Source: CAIPVR01 sp049316905 | Lineage (GTDB): Bacteria; Actinomycetota; Acidimicrobiia; Acidimicrobiales; Microtrichaceae | NCBI GenBank assembly: GCA_049316905.1 | Contig: JBMOJH010000005.1 | Span: 1-64,000 of the forward strand | Length of the DNA stretch: 64,000 bases | Direction: 5' to 3' | Part shown: one piece after another, positions 61,272 through 64,000 of the stretch | Position numbering within the stretch: position 1 is the first letter of the stretch | How the letters are laid out: the number at the start of each line of letters is the position of its first letter | Notes under the pieces: model-generated | Databases searched by the model: none | The model's input: only the letters and a program-made list of their open reading frames with translations | Told to the model about the DNA's origin: nothing | Position numbers and translations under genes: made by a program

Positions 61272-62507
61272 TCACCTGTTCGCCATGGGTGGGTCCCAGT
61301 GCTGCACCGGGACGGTGGGCGGCGGGGGCGGCGGCCCCGCCGGAGTGTGCTGGTCCGCGGGGACCTGCGCCCCGCGACGGCCCCGGGCCATCCGGCCGAG
61401 GGCCAGGGCGCGCTGCACCTCGGCCGGGCCCATCAGCCCGACGAGCCGGCCCTGGTCGAGCACCACGACCTCCGAGGTGGCCACCGGGCCGAGTCGCTCG
61501 ATGACCTCGGTGACCTTCTCGCCCGGCGCGGCCACCGGCACGTCCGCCACCGGGACCATCACCGCCGCGACCGCCGTGGAGGGCCACGACTCGGCCGGCA
61601 CCCGCTTGATCTGCGTCATCGTGACCAGACCGACCAGGCGGCCCGACACGTCGAGCACCGGCACCGCCTGCTGGGCGGTGGAGCGAAGCGGCCCGTCGAC
61701 CACCTCGGCCACGGTGGTCCAGTTCGCGACCGTTCGGGGCGACGGGAGCATCGCGGCGCCCACGGTCAGGTCGCCCAGCAGGCGCTCACCGTCGTAGTGG
61801 GCCTGCTCCATCCGGGCCGCGCCCAGCAGGAACCAGCCGATGAAGGCGGTCCAGATCCCGCCGAAGCTGCCGAGCAGCGCGATCTCCGCGAGACCTGCAC
61901 CGATGAGGAGGAACCCCACGAACCGGCCGGCCTTCGCCGCGGTGGCCTTGGCCCACAGCCGGTCGCCGCGGAGCTTCCAGAGGCCCGACGCCAGGATCCG
62001 GCCGCCGTCGAGCGGGGCGCCCGGAAGCAGGTTGAACAGCGCGAGGAACACGTTGATCGCACCCAGCCACCAGAGCAGCACCACGTACAGGCCGGGCACG
62101 CCGACGATGTCGAGGCCGTAGGCGCCGGCGAGGAACACCGCGCCGAGCAGGAAGCTCATCGCCGGGCCGGCCGCCGCGATGCGGAACTCCGCCCCTGCGC
62201 CGGGGGCCTCGTTGCGGAACCTCGCCACACCGCCGAACAGCCAGAGGGTCACGCCCTCCACCTCGATGCCGTTGCGCCGGGCGACCACCGAGTGGCCGAG
62301 CTCGTGGGCGAGCAGCGAACCCAGGAAGAGCAGGGCGCCGATGGCGGCCACGGACCAGTAGGCCGCGGTGGCCAGACCGGGCTCGCCCTGCGGGAGGATG
62401 ACCGTGGCGAGGCTCCAGGTGAGCAGGCCGCCGATCACGATCACGCCGAGGTCGGCCGCCACGTCGATGCCGAGGATCCGGCCGAGTCGAAGGCTTCCTT
62501 GCCGCAT
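61272..62507 (-). CDS. M50 site-2 protease family with CBS domains
   Basis: This 411-residue membrane protein has the zinc-protease HELGH motif (about residue 67), LFNLLPGAPLDGGR, four to six transmembrane segments, then two CBS-like repeats (about residues 225-345) and a Pro-rich tail. Members cut membrane-anchored regulators; the CBS domains probably sense adenine nucleotides. ATG 62507 with a GAGGTG site is preferred over GTG 62516. A TAGTCT box at 62532-62537 is a likely -10. Confidence 0.93.
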   Translation of the reverse strand: MRQGSLRLGRILGIDVAADLGVIVIGGLLTWSLATVILPQGEPGLATAAYWSVAAIGALLFLGSLLAHELGHSVVARRNGIEVEGVTLWLFGGVARFRNEAPGAGAEFRIAAAGPAMSFLLGAVFLAGAYGLDIVGVPGLYVVLLWWLGAINVFLALFNLLPGAPLDGGRILASGLWKLRGDRLWAKATAAKAGRFVGFLLIGAGLAEIALLGSFGGIWTAFIGWFLLGAARMEQAHYDGERLLGDLTVGAAMLPSPRTVANWTTVAEVVDGPLRSTAQQAVPVLDVSGRLVGLVTMTQIKRVPAESWPSTAVAAVMVPVADVPVAAPGEKVTEVIERLGPVATSEVVVLDQGRLVGLMGPAEVQRALALGRMARGRRGAQVPADQHTPAGPPPPPPTVPVQHWDPPMANR

Positions 62508-62829
62508 GTCACGCACCTCGTTCCGGCGCCGAGACTACCGCCGGGACGACGTCGCCGAACCCACGCCCGGCGCCGGCTCTGTGGTCCACCTCAGCGCCGC
62601 GGGCCATGCCGCCCCAGGTCATGCGAACCGTGCGGCGATCGCAGTGACGCCGGGTCCGCCGAAAACGGAGACGACCCCCGGCCGCCCGGCAGGAGGGAAG
62701 GGAAGAGCCAGGCGGCCGGAGATCGCTCCGTGTGTCATTTCTACCTCATGCAAGGGGTGCTGCGCGGTACGCGATCACCCCCTCTTCACCGAGCGTGGTT
62801 CAGTCCGGGGCGGTTCGGTCCGGGTCGTG
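62508..62829. other. 322-base gap between M50 protease and YaaA-family genes
   Basis: No gene is supported here. It holds the M50 promoter region (TAGTCT, 62532-62537), a strong hairpin at 62678-62719, and an imperfect direct repeat of about 14 bases (GTTCAGTCCGGGG then GTTCGGTCCGGGT) near 62809-62836. Confidence 0.5.
62678..62719 (-). terminator. Hairpin with purine-rich loop downstream of the YaaA-family gene
   Basis: Thirteen bases at 62678-62690 pair with 62707-62719, with one G-U-type mismatch. The 16-base loop is AGGAGGGAAGGGAAGA on the plus strand. Read on the minus strand the stem is followed, after 12 bases, by TTTT, so it may end YaaA transcripts. Confidence 0.45.
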
Positions 62830-63615
62830 TCAGCGCCGCACGAGCGACACGACGGTGCGGTCGCCCACCGTCCGGGTGCGGGCCGGGTCCATGCGGAAAC
62901 CGAGCGGGTGCTCCCACTCCGCGAGGTCGGCCGCGGTGGTGCCGGGGTGCTCGAGCAGGTGGCGGACCAGCGCGCCCTTCAGGAGCTTGTTCCAGTGGGC
63001 GACCGCCACGAGCTCGCCGCCGCGCCCGGGTTCCAGGAACTCGACCGACGTCTGGGCCAGACCCCCGGGGGAGGACCACGCGGCGTCGTGCTCCTTGGGC
63101 AGGAGGTTCCACACGGTCCGCCCCCGCGCCTGCTCGGCGAGCGCCTCGCTGAGCGAGGCCCGCCACCAGCTCGACAGGCGGCCGAGCCGACCGAGGGACG
63201 CACCCATCTTCAGCTTGTAGGCGGGGATCGGATCCGTCGGGGCGACGAGTCCCCACAGGCCGGAGACGATGAGCACCGACGACGCGAGCCGGCGACGAGC
63301 CGGTGCCGGCAGCGTGCCCACGTCGAGCGCGTCGTAGAGCACGCCGGTGTAGCGCTCGATCGCCGGCATCGTGGCCGAGGTGCGCACGGTGCGGTTCTCC
63401 TCGGTCGCCGCGGCCAGGGCGTCGCCCTTCACGCCGAGGAGCTTCGAGCGGGCCGCCACGCTGCCGCGCATCGCGGTGCCGAGTGCCCGCAGCACCTGCT
63501 CGCGGGGCACGTCGAGGTCGACCGCCATCGTCGCGGGGGCCCACGCCGGACCGTCACCGCCCGACGCCTTCCCTTCCGACGGGGGCAGCAGGATCAGCGG
63601 ACGTGGGCTCGGCAC
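62830..63615 (-). CDS. yaaA: YaaA/DUF328-family protein (peroxide stress)
   Basis: This 261-residue protein has LILLPPSEGK, IERYTGVLYDAL, SGLWGLVAPTDPIPAYKL and LLPKEHDA, which match the YaaA family that limits free iron under peroxide stress in E. coli. GTG 63615 is favoured because family members start just before the LPPSEGK strand; a GTG at 63633 would add six residues. A weak CAGCAT box (63624-63629) lies eight bases before 63615. Confidence 0.85.
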   Translation of the reverse strand: MPSPRPLILLPPSEGKASGGDGPAWAPATMAVDLDVPREQVLRALGTAMRGSVAARSKLLGVKGDALAAATEENRTVRTSATMPAIERYTGVLYDALDVGTLPAPARRRLASSVLIVSGLWGLVAPTDPIPAYKLKMGASLGRLGRLSSWWRASLSEALAEQARGRTVWNLLPKEHDAAWSSPGGLAQTSVEFLEPGRGGELVAVAHWNKLLKGALVRHLLEHPGTTAADLAEWEHPLGFRMDPARTRTVGDRTVVSLVRR

Positions 63616-63660
63616 GGCACGGGATGCTGGCACGGCCCGGTGCCTGCCGACGAGTCACCC

Positions 63661-64000
63661 TCAGCCCGTGGGTGACCCGGCCGACGGAGGCTTCGCTTCC
63701 ATGCTGTCGGGGGCGACCATCACGCCCGACGCGTCGACCACCTCGAAGTCCGCCGCGGTGAAGCGCTCGAGCGCCGCGAGCTGACCCACGTCCCAGCGTC
63801 GGTCGGGGGTGCCCCGCAGCGAGAACGTGGCGGCCGTGTCCGACAGGACCATGCCGTGGCGCTGCAGGGCGGTGGCGAGCACGCGGGCCTGGGGCGGCAG
63901 GTCGGCCACGGGCGCGTCGGCCCGGAGCCGGAACCACGTGCCCATCGGCGGCGCGGCGGGGTCGGTGGACGTGCCGTCGGAGAAGCGGGCGGGCCACACG
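63661..64000 (-). CDS. C-terminal end of a conserved actinobacterial protein (truncated at window edge)
   Basis: These last 113 codons lack their N-terminus because the gene continues past the right edge. PMGTWFRLRAD, ARVLATALQRHGMVLSD and the RWDVGQLAALE/FEVVDASG end resemble a C-terminal pattern I recall from large secreted or conserved hypothetical actinobacterial proteins (ALKRYGM...ADNG...RWD...FE.VD). I cannot name a function. The frame is open to the end of the window. Confidence 0.5.
   Translation of the reverse strand, partial: VWPARFSDGTSTDPAAPPMGTWFRLRADAPVADLPPQARVLATALQRHGMVLSDTAATFSLRGTPDRRWDVGQLAALERFTAADFEVVDASGVMVAPDSMEAKPPSAGSPTG

Noticed and set aside
62670..62725. Cobalamin or other riboswitch
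   Set aside because: AGCCAGG and GGGAAGG are reminiscent of B12-box text, but the order, spacing and pairing do not fit. It is also downstream of one gene and about 160 bases upstream of another on the opposite reading, with no vitamin gene.
63661..64000. Complete small gene of 112 residues starting at 63999
   Set aside because: The open frame runs through the window edge and the family pattern is a C-terminal one, so it is a fragment of a longer gene.

Overview
The window is a high-GC, gene-dense stretch of actinobacterial chromosome with many GTG starts and 1- to 4-base gene overlaps. The order tig-clpP-clpX-folC / ndk / mreB-mreC-mreD-mrdA-rodA / radical SAM-DUF2344-rng-rplU-rpmA / obgE-proB is a conserved actinobacterial backbone. 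Thr/Pro-rich linkers, GAF-ANTAR regulators and widespread leaderless-type starts fit a deep-branching actinobacterium such as an Acidimicrobiia member. That placement is inference from gene content. No insertion sequence, integrase, prophage gene or CRISPR array was seen.

Layout. 1-1286: end of a siroheme sulfite/nitrite reductase and a [4Fe-4S] (P)APS reductase. 1287-8018: cupin, GNAT-like protein, PaaX-like regulator, MoxR/CoxE-type pair and an ABC-F ATPase. 8093-17645: a carbohydrate region. A plus-strand set (GT4 glycosyltransferase, GH4-like enzyme, TIM-barrel isomerase) converges on a minus-strand operon: cupin, nucleotidyltransferase, epimerase, an epimerase fused to a sugar phosphate cyclase, and a ROK kinase. 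17754-21071: GGDEF-EAL protein and two GAF-ANTAR proteins. 21132-31252: proA and proB, separated by about 7.7 kb holding a CbxX-type AAA ATPase, a solute-binding-like protein, a VWA lipoprotein, a coiled-coil membrane protein, MurJ and PspA. 31263-51203: the cell-shape, ribosome, GTPase and proteostasis backbone. 51275-64000: two tRNA genes (Pro-TGG, Gly-TCC), a CoA-transferase/GNAT pair, an alpha/beta hydrolase, CPBP protease, small stress and detoxification enzymes, MsrB, an M50 protease, a YaaA-family protein and a truncated gene at the right edge.

Most interesting: (1) the 12458-17645 operon has the enzyme classes expected for making an NDP-activated carbocyclic (cyclitol) sugar, including an epimerase/cyclase fusion; (2) two 50-nt palindromes at 32601 and 60797 share their outer arms and carry a compensatory base-pair change; (3) fifteen genes have a TANNNT-like -10 box 5-9 nt before the start codon, and at proA/AAA two such promoters are interlocked head to head; (4) an AAA/VWA/MurJ/PspA envelope cassette separates proA from proB.

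All functions were assigned by reading motifs and family resemblance. No database search was run.
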